From NCBI RefSeq assembly GCF_035917235.1, contig NZ_CP108423.1, forward strand, positions 186,001 to 250,000: DNA of 64,000 nucleotides. Direction: 5' to 3'. Of this stretch, positions 1 through 8,798 are shown piece after piece. The translations under genes and the position numbers were made by a program. The notes beneath the pieces are model-generated. The model was given only the letters and a program-made list of their open reading frames with translations, searched no databases and had not been told where the DNA came from. This stretch comes from Streptomyces sp. NBC_01294 (GTDB lineage Bacteria; Actinomycetota; Actinomycetes; Streptomycetales; Streptomycetaceae). Position 1 is the first letter of the stretch, and each line of letters opens with the position of its first letter.

Positions 1-1
1 C

Positions 2-1773
2 GAGGTCGAGCGCTCCCTGCGGGTGCTGGACGGGGCGGTCGCGGTGTTCGACGCCGTCGCCGGCGTCGAACCGCAGAGCGAGACGGTGTGGCGGCAGGCC
101 GACCGGCACGGTGTGCCGCGGATCGCGTTCGTCAACAAGCTGGACCGGGCGGGCGCCGACCTCGACACGGCGGTCGCGTCGATCCGCGAGCAGCTGGGCG
201 CCGTCCTCGGTGGTTCAGCTGCCCATCGGGGCGGAGGACTCGTTCACCGGCGTCGTCGACCTGCTGGGCATGCGCGCGCTGCACTGGCACGCCGACACCG
301 GCACCTACGAGGAGGGGCCGGTCCCCGAACCGCTGCGCGAAGAGGCGCAGCGTCGGCGCCGGCTCCTGGAGGAGACGGTGGCGGAGCTGCACGCCGACGC
401 CCTGGAGGAGTTCTGCGCGACGTCGGCGCTGGCCGAGGAGAGCCTGACCCGCGCCCTGCGGGAGCTGACCCTGCGCGGGGACGGCGTCGTGGTGCTCTGC
501 GGCTCGGCGTACCGCAACGCGCGGGATCGAGCCGTTGCCGGACGCGGTCTCGGCGAGCTACCGTCGCCGCCGACATGCCGCCCTGCAGGGCATGGCCGAC
601 GGCGCGGAGCAGGAGCGCGCTCCCGATCCGGCGGGGCTGTTCGCGGCCCTCGCCTTCAAGGTGACGGCGACGGCGACCGGGCGGCTCACCTACCTGCGGG
701 TCTACGCGGGCACCCCGCGCAGGGCGCGACGGGTACTGGACGCGGCCACGGGCCGCGAGCGGGTCGGCCGGATCCCGGGTCCAGGCCGACCGGCACGAGA
801 ACGGGAGGAGGCGGTGGCCGGTGACATCGTCGCCGTGGTCGGGCTGAAGGCGGCCGGGCGGGCACGACCCTGTGCGCGCCGGGGCGCCGCTGGTCCTCGA
901 ACCGCCCTCGGTGGCCGAACCGGTGGTGTCGGTCGGTCGAGGCCCGTCGCAGCGTCGACACCGGCCGGCTCTCGTCGGCGCTGGCGCGGCTCGCGGAGGA
1001 GGACCCCTCGCTGGTGGTGCGGTCCGACGCGGAAACCGGCCAGACCGTGCTGTCGGGGATGGGCGAACTGCATCTGGAGGTCGCGGTGGAGAAGATCCGC
1101 AGCGGCCACGGGGTGGAGGTCGTCGTCGGCCGGCCGCAGGTCTCCTACCGGGAGACCGTCGTGCGCGGGGTGAGCGGCCTGGTCTACCGGCACGTCAAAC
1201 AGGACGGTGGCGCGGGCCAGTTCGCGCACGTCGTCCTCGACGTCGAACCGGTGGAGGAGGCGTCCTTCGCGTTCCGCTCGACGGTCGTCGGCGGCCGCGT
1301 GCCGCAGGAGTACGCGCGCGCCGTCGAGGCCGGCTGCCGGGACGCCCTCGCCGAGGGACCGCTCGGCGGGTTCCCGGTGACGGGGCTGCGGGTCACGCTC
1401 ACCGACGGGGCGACCCACTCCAAGGACTCCTCGGAGATGGCGTTCCGGGCGGCGGGCCGGTTCGCGCTGCGCGAGGCCCTGCGCCAAGTGCGCCGTCGAG
1501 CTCCTGGAGCCGGTCGTGGAGGTCACCGTGACCGTCCCGGAGGACGGCGTCGGGGGCGTCCTGGGTGATCTCGCGGCCCGTCGCGGCCGGGTCTCCGGGT
1601 CCACGTCCGAGGGCGGGACCGCGGTGATCACGGCGGTCGTGCCGCTGGCCGAGCTGTTCGGCTACGCGTCCCGGCTGCGCGGCCGGACCCAGGGCCGGGG
1701 CACGTTCACCACCCGGCCGGCCGGTCTGGCGCCGGTACCGGCCTCGGTCGCGGGTGCCCTGCCGGCCCGGTGA
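2..1773 (+). pseudogene. Elongation factor G-like GTPase, 5' end outside window, multiply frameshifted
   Basis: This is a translational GTPase of the EF-G family, probably a second (FusA2-like) copy. The GTPase motif NKLD and the phrase [11 protein letters not shown] lie near position 130-165. Domain IV/V phrases follow: GQFAHVVLDVEP near 1220, GCRDALAEGPLGGFPVTG near 1335 and MAFRAAGRFALREAL near 1440. The P-loop lies upstream of the window. The protein can be followed only by changing frame near 209, 520, 865, 945 and 1495, so about five indels disrupt it. It could be a decayed paralogue or a poorly sequenced gene. A ribosome-protection (Tet/OtrA-like) role cannot be excluded, but the wording fits EF-G better. 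Confidence 0.85.
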
Positions 1774-1806
1774 CCCCGCGGCGCGCGCCGCGCCGTACCG
1801 GGCCTG

Positions 1807-1832
1807 CCCCGTCCCCGACTTCGGGGGCGGGG
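1807..1832 (+). terminator. Hairpin after the EF-G-like gene
   Basis: The arms CCCCGTCCCCGA and TCGGGGGCGGGG pair over 12 positions with one G.T wobble and a very tight loop. It lies 34 bases after the EF-G stop. There is no T-run, as is usual for actinobacterial terminators. Confidence 0.5.
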
Positions 1833-1912
1833 CGGGCCCGCCCCGCCGCTGGTCCGCAGCCGGTCGCGCTAGGCTGCGGATCCCGGGGTATCCGCAGACA
1901 GGCAAGGTGAAC

Positions 1913-2451
1913 ATGTTCGAGTCGGTGCAGGAGAATCCCTACCCTGACAGCCACGTCCTCGGTGAGGGCCCCGAACCGCACCCCCTGCTGGGGCCCGTGC
2001 TGCCGCTGCTGGGGCGCTGGCACGGGCGGGGGCAAGGCGAGTACCCGACGTTGGAGAAGGACTTCCGGTACGAGCAGGAGATCACCTTCAGCCACGACGG
2101 GCGCCCCTTCCTGCGGTACGAGGCGCGCGCGTGGCTGATCGACGACTCCGGGACCCCGGTGCGGCCGGCGGGGCGCGAGGCCGGGTGGTGGCGGGTGACG
2201 CCCGAGGCCTCCCTGGAGGTCGTGCTGGCCCACCCCACCGGCATCGTCGAGACGTACGTCGGTCACGCGTCCGGTGCGGAGATCGAGATCGAGACCAAGG
2301 ACGTGGCGCTGACCCCGCTGGCCAAGGAGGTCACCGGCACGCGGCGTCGCTACACCGTCCGGGACGGGAGATGACGGTCGTTCACGACATGGCCGCGGTG
2401 GGGCAGCCCCTGCAGCACCACCTCACGACGCACCTGCGTCTGCGTCCCTGA
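1913..2451 (+). pseudogene. Nitrobindin-like (FABP-like, DUF1794) heme-binding protein, frameshifted near the C-terminus
   Basis: A beta-barrel protein of the nitrobindin/THAP4-C family, which binds ferric heme and is linked to nitric oxide or peroxynitrite handling. The family signature is clear: LGRWHGRGQGEYP near residue 33, then FRYEQEITF. The ATG at 1913 is preceded by AAGG and gives the family N-terminus. The main frame stops at 2374, but the conserved C-terminal phrase MTVVHDMAAVGQPLQHHL continues in the next frame to 2451. A single indel near 2368 therefore splits an otherwise full-length gene of about 178 residues. No operon partner is visible. Confidence 0.8.
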
Positions 2452-2642
2452 ACCGTCGTCGCCCGTCCGCCCCGGTGGCTTCCCTCCTCGGCTGCGCTCC
2501 CCCGGCCGCGGTGGTCGTCGTACGCGTCCTCATCGGCCGGGATCACCCAGGTGCCCGGCACGGGCTGCGGGTGCCCGGGGCGCCGTCATCGCATAGTCGA
2601 GACGGGCCCGCGACGGCGGCGCCGGCGGAGGGAGTGGTGGTT

Positions 2643-3421
2643 GTGGTGGTGGGACGACGTACCGCCTTGGCGGCGCTGCTGGCCGCGGGGCTCGTACCCT
2701 GCTCCGGCGCGGCCGCCGCCCCGCGGCGCACGGCACGGGCGTCCGCCGGCAGCGGCGCTCACGCGGGGCCTCGCCCGCCGGCCTCGCTGCTCGGCAACGA
2801 GATCCGCCGGCTGCCGACGTCCCGCAGGGTCGTGGCGCTCACCTTCAACGCCGCCTGGGACGAGGCCGGGATCGACACCGTGCTGACCGAACTGCGGCGG
2901 CGCAGGCTGCCCGCCACCTTCTTCCCGACCGGCGACTTCGCCGACGCCCACCCGGCGGCGGTGCGCGCCATCGGCGCGGCGCACGGCCTCGGCAACCACT
3001 CCTACAGCCATCCCCACTTCGCGGCGAACTCAGCACCGCGGAGCGCGCGGACGAAGTGCGCCGCGCCGACGCGGCGATCCGGAAGGCGTCCGGGGCCGAG
3101 CCCCTGCCGTTCTTCCGTTTCCCCTACAGCTCCACCACCCGGCAGTCCGTCGCCGACGTCAACGACCTGGGCTACGCGGCGATCGAGTTCACCGCCGACA
3201 CCAACGGCTACCTCGGCCCCCGGGGCGGCATGAGCGTGGAGAAGGCGGTCAAGCGGGCCGTCGACGCCTTCACCCCCGGCGCGATCATCCAGATGCACGT
3301 CGGCAGTTCCGGCGACGGCGTCGTCCTCGACGCCGACGCCCTCCCGCTGATCATCGACGCGGCGCAGGCCGACGGCTACGAGATCATCGACCTGCGCGGC
3401 TTCCTCACGGAGGAAGCCTGA
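2643..3421 (+). pseudogene. Secreted polysaccharide deacetylase-like (NodB) protein, frameshifted
   Basis: A NodB-homology (CE4) protein. A GTG near 2643 follows the purine-rich GGAGGGAG and gives a signal peptide (RRTALAALLAAGLVPCSGAAA). NodB motif 1 reads TFNAAWDE, so the usual TFDDG Asp pair is altered. The zinc-binding HxxxH appears as HSYSH in GNHSYSHPHF, and motif 3 as RFPYSS. The frame changes near 3040; the second part runs from about 3056 to a TGA at 3419-3421 with the C-terminal phrase IIQMHVGSSGDG. It was probably exported and acted on cell-wall or extracellular glycans. The motif 1 change makes normal deacetylase activity uncertain. Confidence 0.8.
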
Positions 3422-3443
3422 TAGGCCTGGGCGGCCTCGATGG

Positions 3444-4798
3444 TCAGACCTGCCCCGATCTCTGCCGCTGCCGTGGCGGGCCGGTCGCGGTCGGCGTCAT
3501 GAGTCGGTCCGCCACCTTCGACAGCCGGAACCCCGCGATCTGTGAGGTCGCGAGGAGACGAGCACCAGGACCACGAAGAACTGGTCGTTGATCAGCTCTG
3601 CCTGACGGGTGACGCCGGCCAGGACGATGCCGATCGTGCCCCGGGCGTTGAGCGCGACCGCGAGGGACGAGGAGAACACCCGGTCCTCCCCGGCCAGGCG
3701 GGCCGCCGCCCAGATGCTGACCATCTTGACGCCGCAGGCGAGCGCCAGGAACCACAGGAAGAACAGCGGGTCGAAGCGCGCACCAGATCCAGGCGCATGC
3801 CGACCAGGACGAAGAAGACGGGGATGAAGAACGCCATCGAGAACTGGCGGATGGCGGACCAGACCGCCGGTTCCCGTCCGGCCTCGCGGGACGCCTCGTT
3901 CTCGGCCGCCTGATCGCCGCGGGCGGCGCAGACGCCCGCCATCAGCGCGCCGAACACCGCGTTGATGCCGAGGCCCAGGCACAGCAGCACCATGGCGCAC
4001 AAGAAGATCAGCCGGAAGGCCACCGGGCTCTGGCGGGCGACGATGTTGGCCCGGTGGCCGGCCAGCCGGTGGAAGAGCCGGGCGCCCCAGGTCAGGCTCG
4101 CGGCGCAAGCAACAGCAGGCTGACGACGGTGAAGTGGGCGGCCGTCGGCGACTGACCGCGGTGGGTGCGCGATCACGTCCACAAGAGGCCGGCCGGGCTG
4201 CTGGTGCCGGTGCGGGCGAGGCCGACGACCACGGCGAGGACGACGTAGAGGATGACGTCCTCGATCACGGCGACCATCAGGACGATCCGGCCGAAGGCGG
4301 TGTCCATGATCTTCAGGTCCATCATGATCCGGGAGATGACCGGAATGGCCGCGACCGCCATCGCGAGTCCCACGACGAGGGCCGTCGTCACCGTGGAGCC
4401 CGCCGGACCGGAGAACGCGCCGGGGACCAGTACCGCGATGCCCGCGCGGCCGCGAAGGGCACCACGAGTCCCGCCGCGGCCACGATCGCCCCGGTACGGC
4501 GTTCCCGGCCGCCCGCCCGGATGCGCAGCTCCGCTCCGGCCAGGAACATCAGCAGCAGCTGGCCCAGTTGATAGATCGCGTCCAGGGCGCTGGTCACCGC
4601 GCCGGAGGCGGGGAACAGGGCCGCCCTGGCCTCGGGGGCGACGAGACCGAGGAGCGAGGGGCCCAGCAGGATGCCGCCGACCACCTCGCCGATGACCGGT
4701 GGTTGGCGCACGGCGCCGAAGAGGAAGCCGCATCCGTGGGCGGCGGCGCAGATCACGGCGAGCGCCGCCAGCAGCCGGATCGTTTCGCCCGCCGTCAT
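3444..4798 (-). pseudogene. CPA2-type cation:proton antiporter, multiply frameshifted
   Basis: A monovalent cation:proton antiporter of the KefB/NapA-like CPA2 superfamily. The ATG at 4798 starts MTAGETIRLLAALAVICAAA, with PPVIGEVVGGILLGPSLLG shortly after, a hallmark of the family. Later segments MAVAAIPVISRIMMDLKIMD, FRLIFLCAMVLLCLGLGINA and VALNARGTIGIVLAG lie in different frames. At least three or four indels are needed (near 4440, 4180-4110, 3780 and 3560). The membrane segments and the conserved asparagine/glycine stretch are otherwise well preserved. It is divergent from the sigma-factor gene at 5402. Confidence 0.8.
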
Positions 4799-4810
4799 GT
4801 CGTTGCGGGT

Positions 4811-4888
4811 GGGGCGGACGAACGGACGGGTGGACGGGACGGACGGACGGGCGGGACGGGCGGGACGGACAGGGCGGACGGGACGGGC
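4811..4888. repeat. Degenerate GGGACGG-type tandem repeat
   Basis: A run of short imperfect units (GGACGG, GGGACGGGC) lies directly upstream of the antiporter start. It may be prone to slippage and sits in the antiporter leader. Confidence 0.6.
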
Positions 4889-5401
4889 GTGGTGCACGTG
4901 GTGGACATCGTTCTCCTCGTTTCCGTCGCGGGCGGGGCCGGTCGTACTCAGGGCCGCCACCCGTGACACGTCGGCGAAGGGGAGCGCTGTTCAGTCGACT
5001 GCTCAACGATGGTGCGACAAGGGCCGGTTCGGCGCGGCCACCATTGAATACCGTCCGCCGTGCCCGGGGTGAAAAATCCCGGTGCGTATCGGGCCCGCCG
5101 ACCCCACCGGGACTTCGTCGAGGTCCTCCCGAGGAGGCGCTGACCCGCGCGCCCGTCGAGGGAACGCCCACCATGGAGGTCAACAGCGTGGCGGGTCCCG
5201 ATGGGCAACCGAGCGCGCCCCATCACCGACCGCAACCGCCTTCTACCGGCACCTCAGAGGAAGCGGGTCCAGGCCCAGGCGGTGCCTGCGGGAAGTGGCG
5301 ATGTCCATTCGATCCTCCAACTCGTTGGATTCCAGGCTCGTTGCACTGGTCGGTTATCGTCCGTCTCTGAACCGACGGATCAGAACACGGGGATGTGACG
5401 G
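4889..5401. other. Divergent intergenic region, no gene seen
   Basis: About 510 bases separate the antiporter leader from the sigma-factor gene. Open frames here are composition artefacts. It should hold the promoters for both divergent genes, but I could not assign convincing -35/-10 pairs. Confidence 0.5.
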
Positions 5402-6301
5402 GTGAGCGGGAAAGGCGTTCTGGCGCAGCACTTCGAGGAGCACCGTCCCCACCTGCGGGCGTGCGGCCTGCTGGATGCTGGGCTCGCCTGAAGCGAGGCG
5501 GAGGACGCCGTACAGGAGGCCTGGCTCAAGCTGAGCCGCTCCGACGCGTCCGCGGTGGAGAACCTGGGCGGCTGGCTGACCACCGTGGTCGGCCGGGTGT
5601 GTCTGGACATGCTGCGCTCGCGCACCACGCGGCGCGAGGATCCGCTGCACGACCAGGACGGGCAGGTCCGGGTTCCCGATCCGATCGTCAGCCGCGCGGA
5701 GGGGCTCGACCCCGAACAGGAAATGCTCCTGGCCGACTCGGTCGGCATCGCCCTGATGGTCGTCCTGGAGACCCTCGCCCCCGCCGAGCGCCTGGCCTTC
5801 GTACTCCACGACCTGTTCGCCGTGCCTTTCGACGAGATCGCCCCCGTCCTCGGGCGCACCGCCGCCACGACCCGGCGAGCTCGCCAGCCGCGCCCGTCGC
5901 CGCGTCCAGGGTGCGGCTCCGCGCCGGAGCCCGACCGGGCCCGCCTGCGCGAGGTCGTCGACGCCTTCCTCGCCGCCTCGCGCGGCGGGGACTTCGACGC
6001 CCTCGTCGCCGTCCTCGACCCCGAGGTCGTGGCCCGCTCCGACGGCGGGACGCTGCGCCCCACCCTCGTGCGCCGCGGCGCGGCGGATGTCGCCTCCCAG
6101 GCGATCACCTTCGCCCGGTTCGCCGAGGCCGCGCGTCCGGTGCTGGTCAACGGGACGCCGGGAGCGGTCTCGATGGCGGAGGGCCGGGCGCTGTCGGTCA
6201 TGGCGTTCACGGTCCGGGAGGGCAGGATCACCGCGCTCGACATCCTCACGGACCCGGAGCGCCTCGCGTACCTCGAACTGGGCATGGTGCTCGACGACTG
6301 A
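5402..6301 (+). pseudogene. ECF sigma factor with C-terminal SnoaL-like domain (SigJ/ECF41 type), frameshifted
   Basis: An extracytoplasmic-function RNA polymerase sigma factor of the ECF41/SigJ type. Region 2 starts from GTG 5402 (LAQHFEEHRPHLRA) and continues as EAEDAVQEAWLKLSRSD and GWLTTVVGRVCLDMLRSR. Region 4 has LAPAERLAFVLHDLFAVPF. A SnoaL/NTF2-like domain follows (VVDAFLAASRGGDFDALVAV), which regulates activity in ECF41 members. An in-frame TGA at 5489 and a disrupted region-4 helix near 5875-5930 are both explained by paired compensating indels. The helix reads ELASRARRRVQGAAP in another frame. Without correction the product would be dead. Confidence 0.8.
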
Positions 6302-6304
6302 ACC

Positions 6305-6680
6305 TGTGGTTCTTCCGTCCAGGCTTTCGCACCGCCCGGCCGGCCGGGCCCGCTCGCGTCGTCGTCCTCGTGGCGGTGCACCTGGTCGATCAGGCGGTGC
6401 AACAGGCCGCGTGCGGCGGCGATGTCGGCCTCGGGGATGTCCGCGGTCACCGTTCGGTGGATCGCGTCGGCGCGGGTCGTGATCCGCTGGAGCGTGGCAC
6501 GGCCCAGCGGCGTGAGGGCCAGGAGCGGTGACCCGCGGTGGTCCGGGTTGGGCTGGAAGTCGGCCAAGGCCTCGCGGACGAGGTCGTTGGCGACGCGCTG
6601 GTCCCCCTGACGGGCGATCCCGAGGCGGCGGGCGGCCCGCGCGACGGTCAGCGGCTCCTCCGCGACGCTCTGGAGCGGGC
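6305..6680 (-). pseudogene. MarR-family regulator, 5' truncated
   Basis: The minus strand encodes the winged-helix core of a MarR repressor: QSVAEEPLTVARAARRLG, then RQGDQRVANDLVREALADF, then NPDHRGSPLLALTPLGRATL. About 35 N-terminal residues and any start codon are missing, because recognisable coding ends near 6680, where the oppositely oriented DUF1398 gene begins. The natural stop is also unclear; the frame stays open past 6305. It looks like a deletion product. Confidence 0.7.
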
Positions 6681-7048
6681 GTCCGCCGTCCGGCTGAAGG
6701 TCGGTGGCTCCCTGCCTCGCCGAGACGCTGCGCCGGGCCGGCGTCAGCCACTGCCGGATGGCCGTGCCCTCCAACGCCATGCTCTACCTCACCGGCGCGG
6801 GGCCGGTCGCCGTCCAGGGCGAACCGCTGTGCACCGGCATGGTCAACGTCGCCCCCTTCGACCGCGAAGCCCTCGTGGCCGCGCTGCGGCGCGACCAGGC
6901 CGGGGAGACCACGTTCCCGGAGTTCGTCCAGGGCTGCTGGGAGGCCGGTGTCGTCTGGTACGACGTCGACCTGAACGCACGGACCTGCTCCTACTACGGA
7001 GCCGACGGCGCCGGCTACACCGAGGCCTACCCCGCCGTCGACATCTGA
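6665..7048 (+). pseudogene. DUF1398 (YbcV-like) protein, 5' truncated and frameshifted
   Basis: A small cytoplasmic protein of the DUF1398 family, function unknown. The N-terminal family phrase appears as LERASAVRLKVGG near 6670-6708. After an indel the rest continues from about 6704: CLAETLRRAGVSH, AGPVAVQGEPLCTGMVNV, TFPEFVQGCWEAGVVWYDV and YYGADGAGYTEAYPAVDI. No start codon or ribosome site remains upstream, because the MarR fragment abuts it. The divergent promoter region seems to have been deleted. Confidence 0.7.
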
Positions 7049-7147
7049 CCGGGCGACAAACGCGGCGACCGCGGCCGGCATGCCCACCGCGCCCGCGCCT
7101 CGACCTACTCGATCGCTCCGCGCCGATGATCTTGCTAGATTGGCCCG

Positions 7148-7699
7148 ATGTCTGAGTTGCGAACCGAACGTCTTGTGCTCCGCGGATGGCGCGAGTCCGA
7201 TCTCGAACCCTGGGCCGCGCTGAACGCCGACCCCGAGGTCCGCGAGTACTTTCCCGGCGTGCTCACGCGGGAGCAGAGCGAGGCGTCCGCGGCTCGCTTC
7301 CAGGCCGACATCGACCAGCGGGGCTGGGGTTGGTGGGCAGTCGAGGTGGCGGCCACCGGTGAGTTCATCGGGTTCGCCGGGCTGGACCCGGTGGATGAGG
7401 ACATGCCGTTCACGGGAGTGGAGGCCGGCTGGCGCCTGGCCCGCTCGGCCTGGGGGCACGGCTTCGCCACCGAAGCCGCCCTGGCCGCTGTGGCCTTCGG
7501 GTTCGAGACCCTCGCCCTGCCGGAGATCCTTGCGGTGACGACGGCCACCAACGTCCGCTCGCAGGCGGTGATGCGCCGCATCGGCATGACGCACGACCCG
7601 GCCGCAGACTTCGACGACCTCAGCGTGCCCGACGGACCACTGCGCGCGAACGTCGTGTACCGAATCCCGAGCGGGGTCCAGCGGCCCGTCACACGGTAG
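7148..7699 (+). CDS. GNAT-family N-acetyltransferase (RimJ/RimL type)
   Basis: An intact 183-residue acetyl-CoA-dependent N-acetyltransferase. The RimJ/RimL N-terminus TERLVLRGWRESDLEPW is followed by the middle strand GEFIGFAGLDPV. The acetyl-CoA loop region is WRLARSAWGHGFATEAALAA, and the C-terminal NVRSQAVMRRIGM is typical of the family. The substrate (protein N-terminus, ribosomal protein or small amine) cannot be read from the sequence. It is one of few intact genes in the first 25 kb. Confidence 0.9.
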   Translation: MSELRTERLVLRGWRESDLEPWAALNADPEVREYFPGVLTREQSEASAARFQADIDQRGWGWWAVEVAATGEFIGFAGLDPVDEDMPFTGVEAGWRLARSAWGHGFATEAALAAVAFGFETLALPEILAVTTATNVRSQAVMRRIGMTHDPAADFDDLSVPDGPLRANVVYRIPSGVQRPVTR

Positions 7700-7845
7700 G
7701 GCCGACCAACCGCCGAGCGCGCGAGTCGCGATCCCGCCCCCCGAAGGGCCGGACCGGCACCGGGACATCGACTCTGCGGCGACGGTCGTGACCGTGCAGG
7801 AAAAGGTGCCGTGCCGCCTGCGGCAGGGTGACACCATGCGGCGTC

Positions 7846-8385
7846 ATGACGCATGACAGCACCAGCACCTTCCTGGCGGGCCAGACGGGACTCATCGTCC
7901 GGATCCCGGAAGCAGAACCGGCCGTCCGCGCGTGGCGCGAACGGCTCGCCCCCTCAGCCCGAGCCGGCATTCCGGCACATGTCACCGTGCTCTTCCCGTT
8001 CCTCGACGAGAGCCGAATAGATGCGCTCGTCCACGCAGCCCTCGCGGACGTACTGAGCAGCCACCAGGCCTTCGACCTGCGGTTCGAGACGTGCGGGCGA
8101 TTCCCGGAAGTGCTGTACCTCGCCCCCGAGCCGGACACGCCCTTGCGGCGGCTCACCGAGGCGATCGCGGCTCGTTGGCCCGAGGCTCCGCCGTACGGCG
8201 GCCGGTTCACCGAGGTCGTGCCGCACCTGACCATCGCTCAAGGTCAGGAAGACGCCGCCCTGCAGGACATCGAGGCCGAACTGATCAACCAGCTCCCGCT
8301 CACGTCTCACGTGGCGTCGGTCGAGCTCCTGGTGCACGACGGCTCCAAGTGGCACGTACGGGCGTCGTTCGCACTCGGAGGATGA
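7846..8385 (+). CDS. 2H phosphoesterase / 2'-5' RNA ligase-like protein
   Basis: An intact protein of about 179 residues from ATG 7846; a GTG at 7828 would add six residues. Two HxT motifs define the 2H superfamily: HVTVLFPF in the first half and HLTIAQ in the second, symmetrical in the active site. Members hydrolyse or ligate 2'-5' or cyclic phosphodiesters of RNA or nucleotides. No partner gene suggests a particular substrate. It stands alone, followed by a long upstream region of the next gene. Confidence 0.9.
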   Translation: MTHDSTSTFLAGQTGLIVRIPEAEPAVRAWRERLAPSARAGIPAHVTVLFPFLDESRIDALVHAALADVLSSHQAFDLRFETCGRFPEVLYLAPEPDTPLRRLTEAIAARWPEAPPYGGRFTEVVPHLTIAQGQEDAALQDIEAELINQLPLTSHVASVELLVHDGSKWHVRASFALGG

Positions 8386-8798
8386 GCAGACCTCAACCCC
8401 CGTACCACCACGGCCGGACCCGCCCGTCCGGCAGGAACTCCTGTGCGCCCCGCGAGGATCCGCGGCGGTGCGAGGCCGTGCGCACGAGGGGTTCCCTCAC
8501 CGGTCGTGACGGAGGGAATTCGGCAGGTAGTAATTAGGTGAATTCCTGACTGAATTCCCGTCAATAAGCCCGCCCTCCATATCTCGATTTGATAACAACC
8601 CACCCGGAAAGGCCTGGACCATTGGGGCGCGACGCGCGTAACTCGCCTTTATTTATTGAGAGTTGAGTGTTCGTCAAATCAGACCGACAGGTAACGGAAT
8701 GATTTCTCGCAGCACGCTCCCCTTTGTCCGAATTCTCCGCGGCATTCGTCTGGCAGGCTTCCGCGCACCCAGTCATCCGACAACGATTTGAGGTGCCC
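8386..8798. other. Relatively A+T-rich upstream region of the metalloprotease gene
   Basis: About 410 bases without a gene. Base composition falls sharply compared with the flanks between about 8510 and 8720, which suggests promoter and regulatory DNA for the secreted protease. No firm -10/-35 pair was assigned. Confidence 0.5.
8508..8562. promoter_or_regulatory. Inverted repeat built on GAATTC words
   Basis: GGGAATTC near 8513-8521 and GAATTCCC near 8552-8559 form inverted arms flanked by GACGG/CGTC, with a third GAATTC between them. It is a possible operator or hairpin upstream of the protease. Confidence 0.3.

Noticed and set aside
2..1773. Tetracycline ribosomal-protection gene
   Set aside because: Domain phrases match EF-G paralogues more closely, and the gene is broken in about five places.
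5354..7837. 827-codon minus-strand open frame
   Set aside because: Runs through the sigma factor, MarR and acetyltransferase regions in a non-coding register; only real motifs lie in other frames.
8508..8562. EcoRI-like palindromes as a restriction-modification or attachment site
   Set aside because: GAATTC words can recur by chance in an A+T-rich patch; no integrase or methylase is nearby. Kept only as a weak regulatory candidate.
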